From positions 6,815,189 through 6,879,188 of the forward strand of contig NW_024609857.1 of NCBI RefSeq assembly GCF_016920785.2: a stretch of DNA of 64,000 bases, in the 5' to 3' direction. Within the stretch, counting starts at the first letter, position 1. Every line of letters starts with the position of its first letter. The position numbers were made by a program, and so were the translations under genes. Shown here one piece after another: positions 53,323-63,435 of the stretch. The notes beneath the pieces were generated by a model. It searched no databases. It worked only from the letters and a program-made list of their open reading frames with translations, and had not been told where the DNA came from. The stretch comes from Ixodes scapularis (lineage: Eukaryota > Arthropoda > Arachnida > Ixodida > Ixodidae).

Positions 53323-55020
53323 TAGTTTGGCTCTCATATGTCAGGAACAAATAAAAACATCGCTGTGGCTAGCGTTACGTCCGGACGGAGCACTGAAACG
53401 CGTATACCTAACCATTGATCATCATGGAAAGGAAGGAGATATGTTGTCAATGGACATCAAGGATCTTTATTACTCATTAGAGAAGAGTCGTCTGTTGGAA
53501 AGGGTAAAAGGAGTGCTTGAAATGAATTTGGTAAGGTTCCAATCGCGGTCAGGCATATCGGTGGACAGTTTTCTTGCCGTTCTTGATTATTACTTGCAGT
53601 CAACAATAGTAGAGTATCAAGGAAAAAAGTATTTACAGAAAGAGGGAGTATGCATTGGGTCGAGTGTAGCACCGGCGTTAGCGGAAATTTACCTAAATTC
53701 TTTGGATTGTATTGTATCTGATAAGTTGCAAGAATTGACGTCCGAATCCTGTTTTGTGAAAAGATATGTCGATGACATTTTGATCTGTTCTTTTCGGGAG
53801 GGATTGTCTAACCTAAGCATTGATCAGATCGGCTGCCCCGGAACTGAGGTTTACAGTCGAACGACCCATGAATGGTAAACTGCAGTTTTTAGAGCTTATG
53901 ATTCACAATGAAAAAGGGCTATGTTGGGAATATGGAAAAGAAAACGCAAAACCGCTGCTATCAAAAAACAGTTGCCATTCAAAAACAGTCAAAGCAGGTA
54001 TTGTCAGGTCTTTAATCACAAATGCAATGAATAGATCATGTACTCATTTCTTGGCTGAATCAGTGAAAAGGCAGTGGAGAAGGCTAAACAGTGCTGGTTA
54101 TCAGGATGAATTCGTAGGGAAACAGTTATCCGTAAAATTCGCAGACAAATGTAGAGCAGAACCAAAGCAAAGGCCAAAACATAGAACTACTGTAATTCCG
54201 TACTATCACAAAATTTCTCACAACTTGAAGGCTTGTGCAAAAAAGTTCGATGTTGATCTGGTTTTTAGTTCCGACTATAAATTGAGTAAGCTCACGCCCT
54301 TCCACAAGAGTGTAAGGGAATGCACAAAAATGCATCGAGAAAAGTCTATTCCGTGTGATAATGGAGTGGTATACGAAATTCCCCTAGAATGTGGTTTTAA
54401 GTATGTGGGTCAAACGTCGAGGTGTATAAATGATAGATTGACTGAACACAAAAGAAATGTCAAAAACAACGCGACTGATTCGGAAATAGCGAAACATGTT
54501 CAAGAATGTAATAATTGTATACCACGCTGGTCCGAAACAGAAATAATACACAGGGAAGTAAACGACATCAAAAGGGTTGTAAAGGAAACAATAAGAATGA
54601 AATCAATGGGCAACTGCATTAGTCAAGTGTCGTTACAGCTTAGCAGCAGTGCAAAAACCTTCTTGCGGATTTGAGAGTTTTGTTAAGTGGTTGTTGATTG
54701 TGAAAGGGTGTAAGTGGTTTCCTCCTTTGTGTCTTTGGTTTGGATCAGGTGGATTGGTATCTTTTGTTGCCGGGTTGTTTCGGGATTGTGGGCCGGGGAG
54801 GAGAGGAGGAGGGTGTGCTATGTACGCGAAGGTCGATCGTCTTCCGGGAGAGAGGAGATAGGTTGTGTTGGTGAGGGGGCTTTGTAGGATTGTCAAGGTC
54901 GTTTGATTATTGTGGTGGAAAGAGATGAGTTCTTTGTTATCTTTTGGCTTTGGAGGTCGCGAAGGTTCTGTGTTGAAGATTGTGGAGTGTATATAAGAGG
55001 GTGACCGAATAAACTTGTCT
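53323..55020 (+). mobile_element. Penelope-like retroelement, 5'-incomplete
   Basis: RT plus GIY-YIG endonuclease architecture (see the coding entry). The 3' region, to about 55020, has a TATA-like 'gtgtatataagagg' (54988) and AATAAA (55008-55013) close together, as in the repeated terminal regions of Penelope elements. The 5' border is unclear: the reading frame can be followed back through the hAT insertion to about 52757. Confidence 0.75.
53327..54674 (+). pseudogene. Penelope-type RT-GIY-YIG polyprotein with a frameshift
   Basis: Two overlapping frames. The first (53327-53878) has LSMDIKDLYYSLEKS, VCIGSSVAPALAEIYL and the RT active-site box RYVDDILIC. The second (to 54674) has LRFTVERP and LQFLELMIHNEKG, then a Cys-containing GIY-YIG nuclease with VVYEIPLECGFKYVGQTS and CINDRLTEHKRN. 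The break is around 53815-53850, just after YVDD, with a short loss of the usual linker. The N-terminal palm motifs are missing or outside the frame. Non-functional as assembled, unless the frameshift is a sequencing error. Confidence 0.85.
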
Positions 55021-55524
55021 TTAGCTGTGTTAGAGACGTATCCTCGACTGTTCCTTTTTCTTCTACTTTGAAACTTCCTCTTTTCCTGCCTCAGTCTCAG
55101 GCTAACATCAGAATGGATACCTAACCCTCCCCCCGCCCTCCTCTCTCTCCCCCGTGAACCTAGGGAAAGCGGAGATTTGGATGTAACTTGAGTTACGTCG
55201 GACGTAATTAACGCTAGACACTTCGTAAAAAACATTAGCCAACATAAACACACTGTCACAAACCCTGATGTCGGATGGGGGTGGAAAACGGATATATGCA
55301 ACTAAGCCAGTTCTGGCGTCAAGAACTCAATTTCAATTTTAGCAGAAAAAAGTAGCGAAGGCGCCGAAGCGTTATTTTGGACTGTGTTCAAGCTGAAGGA
55401 TTCGATGATATCTGCTCTGGTGTCCCCCCACAACTCTAGTTTGACCGAAAGATGGTGCGCAGGCCATGACCACGTGCGTGCATAAATGAATATGGGGTGA
55501 TACGATTCCGCAGAAGCCCGTGAC
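55021..55524. other. No recognised gene
   Basis: Contains 'tcctcgactgttcctttttc' and mixed sequence up to the assembly gap. No gene or repeat that I can support. Confidence 0.3.
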
Positions 55525-55624
55525 NNNNNNNNNNNNNNNNNNNNNNNNNNNNNNNNNNNNNNNNNNNNNNNNNNNNNNNNNNNNNNNNNNNNNNNNNNNN
55601 NNNNNNNNNNNNNNNNNNNNNNNN
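55525..55624. other. Assembly gap (100 N)
   Basis: Exactly 100 N, the conventional size for a gap of unknown length. Missing sequence here could hold middle exons of the DXO-like gene. Confidence 0.99.
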
Positions 55625-56736
55625 GGCAGATAGGTAAAAACCCTTACGCAGAGCGCCTGCCAGCCCGCCACCACATGTGAAAAAACAAAACCGATGTATA
55701 AATGTACAGAATATACACACTACAGAAAGTGCGTAAAAAGGAAAGAAAAGAAGGGGGAAAACATGTATCACATTATGACAAGGATGCACCTGCATCCCAT
55801 ACATTCTGGCAAGCTCTCGTGACTCTGCCCCGTTTGACGGCAGTGGGCTGCGCACACTGATCGTAATTGTCAGTTGTCAGTCAGTGTTTCAACTACCTCG
55901 TTGCATCAATGGAGACGTCAAATGAAAATCACGTTATCCAGAATGCACCGCATCATTTGTCACTTGCGCAGTGGACTGCGTAAATTACTGGTCGATCTTC
56001 TGTTCTTGAGGCAGAAAATATTGAAGAGAACCACACTCGCGAAAGCTCACAAACGCACAGTTACCGTGTCGCCTACACCACACTTCGCCGTAACCTCTGG
56101 TTGTACTAAACTGTACGATGGTAACCGCACGACTGCGCGGCGTCCATTTGCGATCAATGGCCCCGTCGCGTTCGTGCGCGCGTGTTAACATTTGCCGAAT
56201 TTTTGCCGAAGTTTTGCCGAACTTTCTTTCTAAATTTCGGCATGTGCGGAACTTTGCCGAATCTGAAGTTAGGAAGATTCGGCCCATCACTAACTTTTCT
56301 GGCACAGGCGATAGACCCCCTAGCAACGACGCTCACGCTGGCTGCTCGGCAACGCGCGTGAACTTAAATTTCGGATTCGGACAGCGCGTGTATATAACCC
56401 GCCCCCCCCCCCCCCTCTCCCCCCACCTTCATCCACGACGCTTCGCGGCGACAGTGTGCGGCTGATAATTACAACACTATTAACCCACTTAGCCCCCCCC
56501 CCCCCCCCCTTCTTCACCCGTACACTCCGCTTTGCAGCCGGCAACCCAAGCCCCGCTGTCCCCCATGCACATCCATAAATAGAGTCCCATACGATTTAGT
56601 TCAGCGATGTTTCGTCAATAACATTTGCTGTTTTTTTTTTCAGTTTTAATCGTAAAAAAGAAATGTCGTAAATATCGCCAAATGCCTCGACAAAACAAAA
56701 TGTTCGAGGAAAAAACAAAAAATAAGATGCCCACAC
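55625..56736. other. No gene; contains two poly-C tracts
   Basis: C runs at about 56400-56423 and 56491-56510. The direct motif 'ttgccgaa(t/c)tttt' recurs at 56190-56225. No coding domain. Confidence 0.4.
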
Positions 56737-56812
56737 CGTGGATAGAACCCGGGTCTGCTACGTATGAGGCAGACATCTTACAACTAAGTTACGCTACGGC
56801 TTCGGAAACTCG
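56737..56812 (-). repeat. tRNA-derived SINE head
   Basis: On the minus strand, 'gccgtagcgtaacttagttg' resembles an A box and 'cagacccgggttctatccac' contains a B box (GGGTTCTATCC) at tRNA-like spacing, with 'aagatgtctgcctcatacgt' between. No cloverleaf closes well, so a tRNA-derived SINE is likelier than a tRNA gene. Confidence 0.5.
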
Positions 56813-57160
56813 CATTGTAACCACTGCCTAAGTTGACGGCGGCAGCGCCTATCTCCACGAACCAGCCAATCCGGCGTGAGCGCCGTTGCTAAGGTTTGTA
56901 TCGCCTGCGCGTTAAAAATATGCCCCCGGGGTTGGGGGGGGCAGTGCCCTTGGTATTCCTTGGGCGCCGCCGGCCAGTGTTTGCCCTGCCCAGTGGCGGT
57001 TGTTTCAGGGGGGGGGGGGGGGGGGAACACATGCCTTGCCCCCCACTCTGAGAACTGGGGGGCAAGCGCCCCCCCTTGCCCTCCCGGTTGGTACGCCCAT
57101 GGACACTGGTACACAAACTAGCAAATTGAGCTTTCAAGCCAGAACGTGTTGAACCATGAG

Positions 57161-57314
57161 GCCCTAAACTCGTCAAATACAAAGTTGGGGCCGAAGTTCA
57201 AGGAGCGCATCGATTGAACTATCACGACGATGACTTGGCGCTTTTGTCGCTAGCGTCCAATGCGCGTGCTCCGCGAACTTTCGGCTCCAACTTTGTGTTT
57301 TACGAGTTTAGGGC
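57161..57314. repeat. Short foldback MITE
   Basis: 'gccctaaactcgtcaaatac', 'aaagttggggccgaagttc' is mirrored by 'gaactttcggctccaacttt' and 'tacgagtttagggc'. 154 bp with arms of about 55 bp. Confidence 0.7.
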
Positions 57315-57598
57315 GCATGATGGGAGTAACTGGGTGTTTCACTGGCGTCAGCACTGACGCTACAGTGGCCTAAAATCGGGTAGTGGGCTCACTCCGCCCT
57401 TTTGCTGGGGCGGTTCATGTCTAAATTGAGAGATGGCGCTCGGGTTGACTCCTCCTGAAGCTTTCCTGCGGACTTGTCCTCGCAGCGCTCCGCTCAACTT
57501 TGTTCGAAATGCTACATCCGAACAACATTTCGGTTTCCGTGCCCTCAACGGACGACATGAAGACCTCCCAGGCTGGAGTCGCGAATAGGTTAATGGCG

Positions 57599-57799
57599 TT
57601 CGGAAACTTCCGGTTCCTTAGGAAATTTTGTTTTCCTGTTGACAAGCGACGACGATGATCTGGAAACACGTTTAAGCATGGTTCTGAAAACAAGAGTCTG
57701 GAGGTTCCAGATTTCTGCTTGCGCAGGCTTGCAGCTCATTGTCGTCGTTTGTCAACAGTAAAATAAAATGTCCTAAGGAACCGGAACTTTCCAAATGGG
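57599..57799. repeat. Foldback MITE, arms about 60 bp
   Basis: 'cggaaacttccggttcctta', 'cctgttgacaagcgacgacg' is mirrored by 'cgtcgtttgtcaacag' and 'taaggaaccggaactttcc'. About 200 bp. Confidence 0.7.
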
Positions 57800-57864
57800 T
57801 GTGGTATTTGAGGCCTTTGTCAAATAAATCCTGTTCGAATAACGCGGCACCGTGGGGTACGTAC

Positions 57865-58384
57865 TAAAGTGTCGCAAAACTATCGATAGTAATCCGTCGA
57901 CAGCAGTATCGATAGGTTTCCGATAATCGACACTTGATAGTCCCCGATAGTCAATTAATGATAATTTTCCGATAGTTGACTATCGATAGTACTATCCATA
58001 GCGTTTCGATACTCGTCTATCGATAGTCGAATATCGATAGTTTTCCGATGGTCGACTTTCGATACTTTTTCGATAGTCGACTATCGATAATACTATCGAT
58101 AGTTTCTCGATAGTCGACTACTGATAGTTGACTATCGATAGTAGACTATTTATAGTACTATCGATAGTTTTTCAATAGTCGACTATCGATAACACTATCG
58201 AGAGTTTCTCGATAGTCGACTACTGATAGTTGACTATCGATAGTAGACTCTTTATAGTACTATCGATAGTTTTTCGATAGTCGACTATCGATAGTACTAT
58301 CGATAGTTTTTTTTACTATCGATTGTAAGATTTCTGGCAATTATCGATACTATCGATAGTACTATCGATAGTTCTGCATCACTA
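57865..58384. mobile_element. hAT-like element filled with TATCGATA palindromes
   Basis: Outer ends 'taaagtgtcgcaaaactatc' and 'gatagttctgcatcacta' are imperfect inverted repeats. Flanks 'gtacgtac' (57857-57864) and 'gtgcgtac' (58385-58392) match at 7 of 8 bases, fitting an 8-bp hAT duplication. Nearly the whole interior is variants of 'actatcgatagt' and 'gatagtcgac'. No ORF. Confidence 0.6.
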
Positions 58385-58874
58385 GTGCGTACACTACATG
58401 TTGTTCGATTAATGAGAAGCGTTGAATTTCTTGTGAGCGGGGGATACCTATGCCTCTCGGCCATCTTGAGTGGTCAAAGATTTTCAACAGTTTAGACCTT
58501 TGCAGATTAAGACGAATCAGTGTACGGCGTCTTAAAAAAATAAGCATAAAATGAAACAAACATTCATGTTGCATTCGTACTCTTGAGCACGGACTCACCA
58601 AAAACAGCTTTCATTTGTTTGTTTTTGTTTCCAAAAAGGCTACAATGCTCTTTTAAAAGCTTCGATAAATTATATTTGTCATAAAACACAAAAGAAACAA
58701 CAAAACGCATTAATATAGCCGCCACCAGCGTCCGGAAGTGCGCCTGCGCAGGCTGCCACTGACGAGAAAACCCACAGTTTGGCGCAGTCAGGCAACACTG
58801 GCGTACACTCTAAAAAAAATAAAGAAAAAAAAAACGCGCTGTAAATCGCCTCGTTCGAGACTGCCGCTGGAAAG
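58385..58874. other. No recognised gene
   Basis: Unique-looking A/T-rich sequence. I see no coding or repeat structure worth naming. Confidence 0.3.
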
Positions 58875-59480
58875 GTCTTTGCCAAGATTGCCCCAATATT
58901 TACAAACATTGGGCACATACTGGGTAATATTGGTAACACGTTGCAGCTATAGACGCTTTGCAGCAGCTGTGCATGGGCGCCGCCATAACTGACCTTCAGT
59001 TTTTATATCCCCTTATTACGTTTACTTCACTTCCTTATTACCATAGCAGGCTACGTCATTGCCATCCTAGATTTTATTCTGTCTTTCTCCCCAGCATTGG
59101 CCTGTGTGGAGGCTCGTCCACAACAATTTCAATGGCTCGGTATCTCGGTAAAACAAGAGGTCAGCAATGGCGGCTGTATTCTGGCGCGTGTGTAAAGCGT
59201 CTATACCAAGATTGCCCCGATATTTAGAAATATTCGGCACATACCGGATAATGTTGGACAGCTGTACCAAGACTATACCAATATTCACCAAATGTGGGCA
59301 AACACTGGGTAATATTGGTAATATTGTCCAGCTATACCAAGATTGTTCAAAAATTTACGAATGTTGGGCACACACTGGGTAACATTGGCGGATTATAGCA
59401 AGGTTCCCCAACATTTACCAATATTGGTTACAGATTGGGGAAGCCGGGCCCAACTTCGACCAAGTTACCCAATTTTACTC
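58875..59480. repeat. Degenerate repeat of 'ccaagattgcccc...aatattgg' units
   Basis: A first unit at 58880-58950 ('ccaagattgccccaatattt', 'gggcacatactgggtaatat') recurs as about four tandem units of roughly 65 bp from 59207 to 59450. Units are 70-80% alike by eye. Confidence 0.6.
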
Positions 59481-59586
59481 CACTATTGGCCCAATATTTT
59501 ATGCTGCCGGGGGATCGCGTGGTCGCGTGCCGTCAAATCACGTGACCATGCCAAGTGACGTGAGCATGTCATGTATGCCTTGACGC

Positions 59587-59760
59587 AAGCACGTAGCCGG
59601 GATTTTTGTTGGGGAGGGGGGGGGGGGGGGGGCCGCTCATGACAAAATGCTGTATGAGGGGGAGGGGGAGAGGAGGTCCCAGCAAAATAGAAGATTTCGG
59701 GGGGAGAGGGGCCCCGGGCCCCATGACCCCCCCCCCCCCCCCCCTCTGGCTACGTGCCTG
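59587..59760. repeat. Poly-G/poly-C element bordered by 'gtagcc/ggctac'
   Basis: 'aagcacgtagccgggatttt' leads into a G run; a C run ends in 'ctctggctacgtgcctg'. Borders and runs are inverse-complementary, so the whole can fold as one hairpin. Confidence 0.6.
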
Positions 59761-60256
59761 CCTTGACGCTACATTGTTAAAAGACAAAGGTCAAACGAGA
59801 CCACATGGACTAGTTTGATCTGACGCGTTACATCTCCCCCCCCCCCCCCCCCTGCTCTTAAAAATAAATAAAAAATGAATCTAGCAAAGAAGGAAGCTTT
59901 ATATTTCAAACAGTAGGTTTTTTTTTTTCTTTTTTAGTCGAAAAATTAGACCGAACGAATCACCGAATGATTGCGGCTATCGACAGCAATTGTTGTGTTA
60001 ATATCCAAGATGATATTTTGCATTAAATATACCTGTAACGCTGTTCGAACTTGAAAGTAAATAGTACATGGCACACTAAGTGAGGCATTGACGCAGAAGT
60101 GAAAAAAAAACACACAAAAAAAACTACATTTTTTAGCTACTCAAAAGTTATATCGCACGGGCAGTCGGGCGATATTTTATCTGTAGCACGGCCAAAAAAT
60201 TCCAAGGACTGGTGACGGGCTCATCACTGAACGGCTGCTGCTCGTGCCTCTTGCAG

Positions 60257-60342
60257 TATCAATGGTCAGGGAGAGTCTGCCTGAGCTTCCTCGACAAACT
60301 CCTGTTTTTCATTAAGGACTGCGTGACCGAAGACGACCCAGA
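60257..60342 (+). CDS. DXO: DXO-like penultimate exon
   Basis: Acceptor 'gtgcctcttgcag', donor 'ccaga|gtaagt'. 28 codons plus two bases, starting in phase 0. Confidence 0.7.
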
Positions 60343-63300
60343 GTAAGTCAACACGAGATAATATTTCAGGAAAAAAAAACAAGCATTTTGTCTAATTACC
60401 CAGGCACCAAGGGGAATGCTGGGAAAGTAGGTATACGAGGTGTGATCAAAAAGTTCCGGGACCGATTTTGTAGCGTAAAAATAAAAGGCAGCACAGTGAT
60501 GTGCGCGCAGCAGTCGTAATAATGACGCAGGGACCTTCCTGCGTTATTATGCCAAAGGGCGTCGCTTTGTGAGCATTTGGACTGCCTGCCTACGCCACCG
60601 AGTTTGTTTGACCCGGTGGCGTAGGCAGGGGGGTGGTTTGGGGGGTCAATCCCCCGCCCTCCCCTCCTCCAAAACGCCAAAGCTACCCCCCACCCCCCTC
60701 TTTCGTCGCCCGCTCGCTCCCATGCTCACGCAGTTGGTTTTGCACGGGGCACGGAGCAAAAGGGGGAGCGCGGACTATCTCCAACTCGTGGCTCCGCCGA
60801 TTTGTTCTGTTGGGCTTCTTGGAAGAATCCTGCTCATGGTAGACGGCGCTCTGTTCTGTCCCTCTCATTCTTAGTGTAGTTTGCTTATTTCAGCGAAGTA
60901 CCACAGTAGGCTTGTCGTTTTTTCTTTAGTAAAATGTCTACTGCGACGCGACTTACATTGGTGAGACGGGTAGACGAAGAAGCACCCTTCTCAAGGAACA
61001 CAGAAGACATGTTGCCAATTCAACACACGCTATGCGGGCGAAGTCCGAGCTGGTCGATCATTTCTTGACAAAAGGCCATGCTTTGGATTTCAACTATGCG
61101 TCGACTTTGTCGCGAAAGCAGAGGTGGGGGCCGCGAAAGTTCGTAGAATCGTGGTTTATCCGCCATGAGTCAACGACGTGCAATGTCGACTTTGGCACCT
61201 TACCGGACGTTCACGGGGTTTTATAGGGTGTGTAGACTGGTTGGGCCCTCTCCATCATGGTCCTATACATGTGTCCCTTGTGTTTGTGCCTGAACGGTTG
61301 CTCTAAATTTTCAGCGTCGAGAATTTTGTTGTTGTTGTTGTTGTTATTGTTGTTGTTGTTGATGCTTAATTTTTTGTGACAGTATAGCTATCCTTGTGTT
61401 TTGTCTGGCTGGCAAGCGTTGGTAATGCAGTGGCACCTCAAAAAGCGGAGGGAGTTGTGTGCGGTGAGGAAGCTTTTAAAGTTGGTCGGCCGCAACTACG
61501 ACGACAGTAGAACAGTGAGCCACCACGCCCGTATTCCTGTAAATGAAGCCTGCTCCGTTTTGAAAAATGACAATGCAGCTTTACCCGCGTTATCGTAACA
61601 ACAGCTCCCTAATTTTTGCGTGAGCGTCCGTACCGACGAGCTCACACTGCTTCGTCATAGAAGGAGGAGGAGGAGGGATTAACGCAGTTAACCTCCCCCC
61701 GCCCAAAAAGAAAAGAAATCCTGGCTACGTTACTGGTCCAACCTCATGCACAAGCAAAATGGCGATCTCTCCATTGACTCCAAGCGCAAGCGGAAGCGAA
61801 CATCCATTTTACGTCAAACTCGGCAAATCTAAAACAGATACCTCCGAAATTATTTAGAGGCCCTATGTCAAAAAGCAGTGAGGTATGCGAGGTGTTCTGA
61901 GTGACACTCGCGCCTGGCAGAACGTCACTGAAGTCAACGAGAGGTCGGATAAGGTCGCTCTACCGCTCTTCGTCTTCCAGCGATGTTCTGCCACTCCTGA
62001 AGCGCGAGTGCGAATTAAAACACTTCGCAACGATCCCTGCTTTTTGACACTGCTTTTTAAATCATGTTAAAGGTCTCTGTTTTTTATTTGCCGATTTTGA
62101 CGCCAAATTTATGTTCCCTCTGGAATCCAGTTTATGTTGAAATCGCCATTGTGCCGGTGCAGGTGGTCACGAAAACTCGTGTAGCGCAGCTCCGAATTTC
62201 CACAGAGCAACGCCTGTTGGTATAACAAGATACGAAGGTCCTTTTTTTCGACTGCTGGACACGCATCACTGTGCTGCCCTCGTTACGCTTCAAAGTCAGT
62301 CTCAGAACTTTTTGGTCACAACTCGTACACGCGCTGCACAAGCTCACTCAGCCTGCCTGGTTATAGTATTTGGAGTGCAACAACAGGAATAAGGCGTGGA
62401 TGAACGCTGTGCAAAGTACCCCTTGTTTTCAATGTTTACTTCAGACCACTTGCTGCTGAAGACGCCAACCCGTGCAGCACATGCAACCACACTTGCAGCG
62501 CACACCAGCTTGGAGCACGTGGAGCGAAAGCTCGCGCGGCAGAACCCAGGGATCCTGTGTTCAATCCCCACCCCTGCCCGTTTCGATCTAGATGAACATC
62601 GTAACAGCGTGCGGTTGCGTATCACTACTGCGTGGTGCACGTTAAAGACCCCAGGCTAGCGGTTGTACTGCACTGGCTAAATTTCTCATCTACAGCGAGT
62701 GACTCGCCGCAACTTTGAAATGGCTGACCAACTACACGCTGTCTAAATATCCACACAACTCCGATTATTATTATCACACGCAGTCCACAATTACTTTTGT
62801 GTATTGGTTGGGTGATTAATATACAGTGTATGAATTTTATAAACCAATCGCAAATTTATGAGATGCTCAATTACTCATGAACCATCGCCTCATTGGTAAT
62901 TTTTTTTTCTAAATTGAGTTTTCTTGAGAATATATATATGCTGTTCAATTTTCAGTTCTCAGATATATAATATCAAGTGAATTGGTTCACCCGTAAGGCC
63001 ATCCAATTAAAATCTTGGCTTGGTACTTTGTTCGCCGAGTTAAAAGAAGTGTCAATAATGTGCCACATCTGAACAGTCGTGCACTCCGAATACCTGAGCG
63101 TGATGGCTGTCGCCGAGTTCCGTACAAAAAAGTACCTAACTACAACAAATAAACCGGACATAAATCTAACCTCTTGTTTTTGCGTCGAAATTGCGCCAGT
63201 AAAAGGCGATTACATTTTTTTTTCCAGCGTGGTGTATTTCTTCAGCTACGACATCAAAAAGGAAAAGGAAGTAACCTGCAGGAGGCTCTCAAAACCAGGC

Positions 63301-63348
63301 AAATTTAAGTTTTTGCCCGCTTCTTACTTGGAGAACTTCTCCAAATGA
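60257..63348 (+). CDS. DXO: DXO/Rai1-family decapping exonuclease, C-terminal two exons only
   Basis: DXO/Rai1 proteins remove incomplete or NAD caps from RNA and digest it 5'-3' in the nucleus/cytoplasm. Two joined exons (60257-60342 and 63228-63348) encode YQWSGRVCLSFLDKLLFFIK, CVTEDDPDVVYFFSYD and a tail ending FKFLPASYLENFSK. This aligns with the human DXO end (VCMNF..., QDDPRLVHLFSWEP, AFLPIWYVEAM): W-x3-VC, an acidic DDP turn, the LF/FF strand and the FLP-x-WY/SY motif. Phase at the junction agrees. The catalytic part (GEVDC, ELK motifs) is not visible; it may lie in the 55525 gap or upstream. AATAAA follows at 63430. The family call is from a short, divergent segment. Confidence 0.65.
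60431..60480 (+). mobile_element. mariner-type terminal inverted repeat fragment
   Basis: 'tacgaggtgtgatcaaaaag' followed by 'ttccgggaccgatttt' is the typical outer end of mariner-family elements, next to a TA. The other end and a transposase are not seen; lies in the last DXO intron. Confidence 0.5.
60933..61226 (+). pseudogene. Second Penelope-like GIY-YIG remnant (different lineage)
   Basis: Open frame ending at TAG 61224-61226 encodes YCDATYIGETGRRRSTLLKE, then a family-typical LVDHFLTKGHALDF and RKFVESWFIRHEST and a final GTLPDVHGVL. YIGETGRR plus KEHRR is the GIY-YIG core of Penelope-like elements, and ESWFI and GTLP are the usual C-terminal blocks. It differs strongly from the 54.4-kb nuclease (YVGQTSRCINDRL). 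The RT part is absent. In the last DXO intron. Confidence 0.75.
61327..61361. repeat. (GTT)n microsatellite
   Basis: About 11 GTT units with one ATT interruption. Confidence 0.9.
62448..62660 (+). repeat. SINE-like dispersed repeat
   Basis: Contains 'gatcctgtgttcaatcccca' (B-box-like) and 'tggtgcacgttaaagacccc', a phrase I associate with tick tRNA-derived SINEs. Its left part ('ctgaagacgccaacccgtgc', 'caaccacacttgcagcg') matches 39060-39110 inside the foldback element loop. Confidence 0.45.
63228..63348 (+). CDS. DXO: DXO-like last exon
   Basis: Acceptor 'tttttttttccag'. It completes an Asp codon, then VVYFFSYDIKKEKEVT through FLPASYLENFSK and TGA (63346-63348). The frame is also open upstream of the acceptor, but that part is judged intron. 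Confidence 0.7.
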
Positions 63349-63429
63349 TCTAGCATTTCTAAATGAACTCATGGTGACACATAACTCTACAAGTTACTCG
63401 TTCATGCCAAATGTAATTGACGAAGCATG

Positions 63430-63435
63430 AATAAA
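63430..63435 (+). promoter_or_regulatory. Candidate DXO polyadenylation signal
   Basis: AATAAA 82 nt past the stop codon, followed by an A run. Confidence 0.5.

Noticed and set aside
56737..56812. tRNA gene on the minus strand
   Set aside because: Box A- and B-like blocks are present, but I could not close acceptor and anticodon stems; a SINE head is more likely.
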